DNA of 12,873 nucleotides from Chloroflexota bacterium (GTDB lineage: Bacteria; Chloroflexota; Dehalococcoidia; SM23-28-2; RBG-16-64-32), in assembly GCA_022561095.1 (NCBI GenBank), contig JADFRV010000047.1:1-12873 (forward strand), in the 5' to 3' direction. Under the pieces are notes generated by a model. The model did no database searches and was not told where the DNA came from. It saw nothing but the letters and a program-made list of their open reading frames with translations. The translations under genes were made by a program, and so were the position numbers. Below are positions 12,421 through 12,873 of this stretch, piece after piece. Position 1 is the stretch's first letter; the number at the start of each line of letters is the position of its first letter.

Positions 12421-12744
12421 ATGGCCGAGGCGAGGGTGCTCTCTGAAGCCGAGATACAGAAGGGGTTGGCGGAGCTAACGGGCTGGGAGCTGCGCGACGG
12501 CCGCCTGCGTAAGCAGTTCCAGTTTCGCACGTTCCTGCGGGCGATCGCCTTCGTCAACTCCGTGGCCTACCTGGCGGAGTCCGCGGGTCATCACCCGGAC
12601 ATCACGATCAACTACAACCGCGTTACGCTGCGTCTGATCACTCACAGCGAGAAGGGGCTGACTGACCGCGATTTCACGCTGGCGGGGGAGATCGAGGCGA
12701 AGCTGGTGACGAAGCTCGTCATCCCGCCAGAGCCGGCGACCTAG
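12421..12744 (+). CDS. phhB: Pterin-4a-carbinolamine dehydratase
   Basis: A 107-residue enzyme that dehydrates 4a-hydroxytetrahydrobiopterin and so recycles the pterin cofactor of aromatic amino acid hydroxylases. The family signature fits completely: Glu53, His57-His58-Pro59, then five residues to Tyr65, nine to His75, eight to Asp84 (HHPDI, YNRV, THSEKGLTDRDF). The length matches the usual 95-120 residues, and the fold elements (W22, FRTFLRAIAFVNSVAYLAE) are in place. The ATG at 12421 has GGAAAGG about 11 bases upstream, a little far. Bacterial homologues are often kept without phenylalanine hydroxylase, possibly acting with molybdopterin or as a moonlighting coactivator, so the pathway role is uncertain. 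It is divergent from the kynurenine-formamidase-like gene and convergent with the broken gene at the right edge, with the stop codons overlapping. Confidence 0.95.
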   Translation: MAEARVLSEAEIQKGLAELTGWELRDGRLRKQFQFRTFLRAIAFVNSVAYLAESAGHHPDITINYNRVTLRLITHSEKGLTDRDFTLAGEIEAKLVTKLVIPPEPAT

Positions 12745-12873
12745 AGCTGGTTCAGCGACCAGTCGTACTTGTACAATCCGGGGCGCCGGCCGTCCTCTAG
12801 CAGGGCGCGTACAGGGGGGCGATGAGATCGGGCATGCCGTTCCGTTTATTAGGGTACGCCATGCGGCGATCCG
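12741..12873 (-). pseudogene. C-terminal end of an unrecognised protein, frameshifted (or sequencing error)
   Basis: Reading the minus strand from the right edge gives MAYPNKRNGMPDLIAPLYAPC and then a stop at 12797-12799. In another frame the DNA continues as LLEDGRRPGLYKYDWSLNQL up to a TAG at 12741-12743. Joined at about 12803-12807, where either two extra bases or one missing base sits in a GGGCGCG stretch, they give a smooth protein-like tail (MPDLIAPLYA-LLEDGRRPGLYKYDWSLNQL). I do not recognise the family. This is either a real frameshift in a dying gene or a base-call error in a GC-rich run. The stop overlaps the end of the convergent dehydratase gene. Only the tail is in the window. 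Confidence 0.42.

Noticed and set aside
1..12873. CRISPR array, rRNA or complete insertion sequence
   Set aside because: No regularly spaced 25-40 bp repeats, no rRNA-like segments and no transposase gene with terminal repeats were seen on either strand.

Overview
The window is a GC-rich bacterial segment that mixes housekeeping-type genes with an accessory stretch. A Chloroflexota (Dehalococcoidia/SAR202-like) origin fits best: there is an alpha/beta-hydrolase-like domain fused to a class III cyclase, a surface protein ending in an LPDSG-type anchor, and several start codons sitting right at the expected transcription start (leaderless genes). This assignment is inferred from gene style, not from a marker gene.

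Layout. Positions 1-220 (minus) hold the N-terminal part of a rhodanese-domain protein running off the left edge. Positions 221-786 contain no intact gene, but they hold a dead 5' fragment of a cyclase-fusion gene with its promoter, in inverted orientation to the intact copy at 1380, plus short repeats. A phage-terminase-small-subunit-like HTH protein (787-1218, minus) lies between the two inverted arms. From 1380 to 5804 every gene is on the plus strand: a hydrolase-like/adenylate cyclase fusion, a membrane TPR protein, a GT4 glycosyltransferase, a 108-residue conserved-looking protein and a 28-residue membrane peptide. Four of the gaps in this run carry copies of one 30-base promoter-like module (TTGACA, a conserved 17-base GC-rich spacer, CACAAT). 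Short 12-base direct repeats, each near a small palindrome, occur at 644 and 5881 on either side of the accessory stretch, so it may be an integrated or cassette-like region.

Positions 6121-8057 (minus) encode an overlapping histidine kinase/OmpR-family response regulator pair. It is divergent from a secreted spondin-domain surface protein (8237-9097), and the gap between them carries 11-base-spaced TTAA boxes that look like the regulator's binding sites. A strong hairpin separates the surface protein gene from a convergent TetR-family repressor gene (9181-9840). That gene is divergent from a ferritin-like diiron protein gene (10028-11113), whose promoter is overlapped by two nested palindromes. 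The right end holds a small winged-helix regulator (11258-11587, minus), a kynurenine-formamidase-like cyclase-family hydrolase (11702-12337, minus) divergent from a pterin-4a-carbinolamine dehydratase (12421-12744, plus), and the frameshifted C-terminal part of an unrecognised minus-strand gene at the window edge.

How the genes may work together (inference). The two-component system probably controls itself and the surface protein. The TetR regulator probably controls itself and the diiron enzyme. The accessory genes look like independently promoted single-gene units rather than one pathway.
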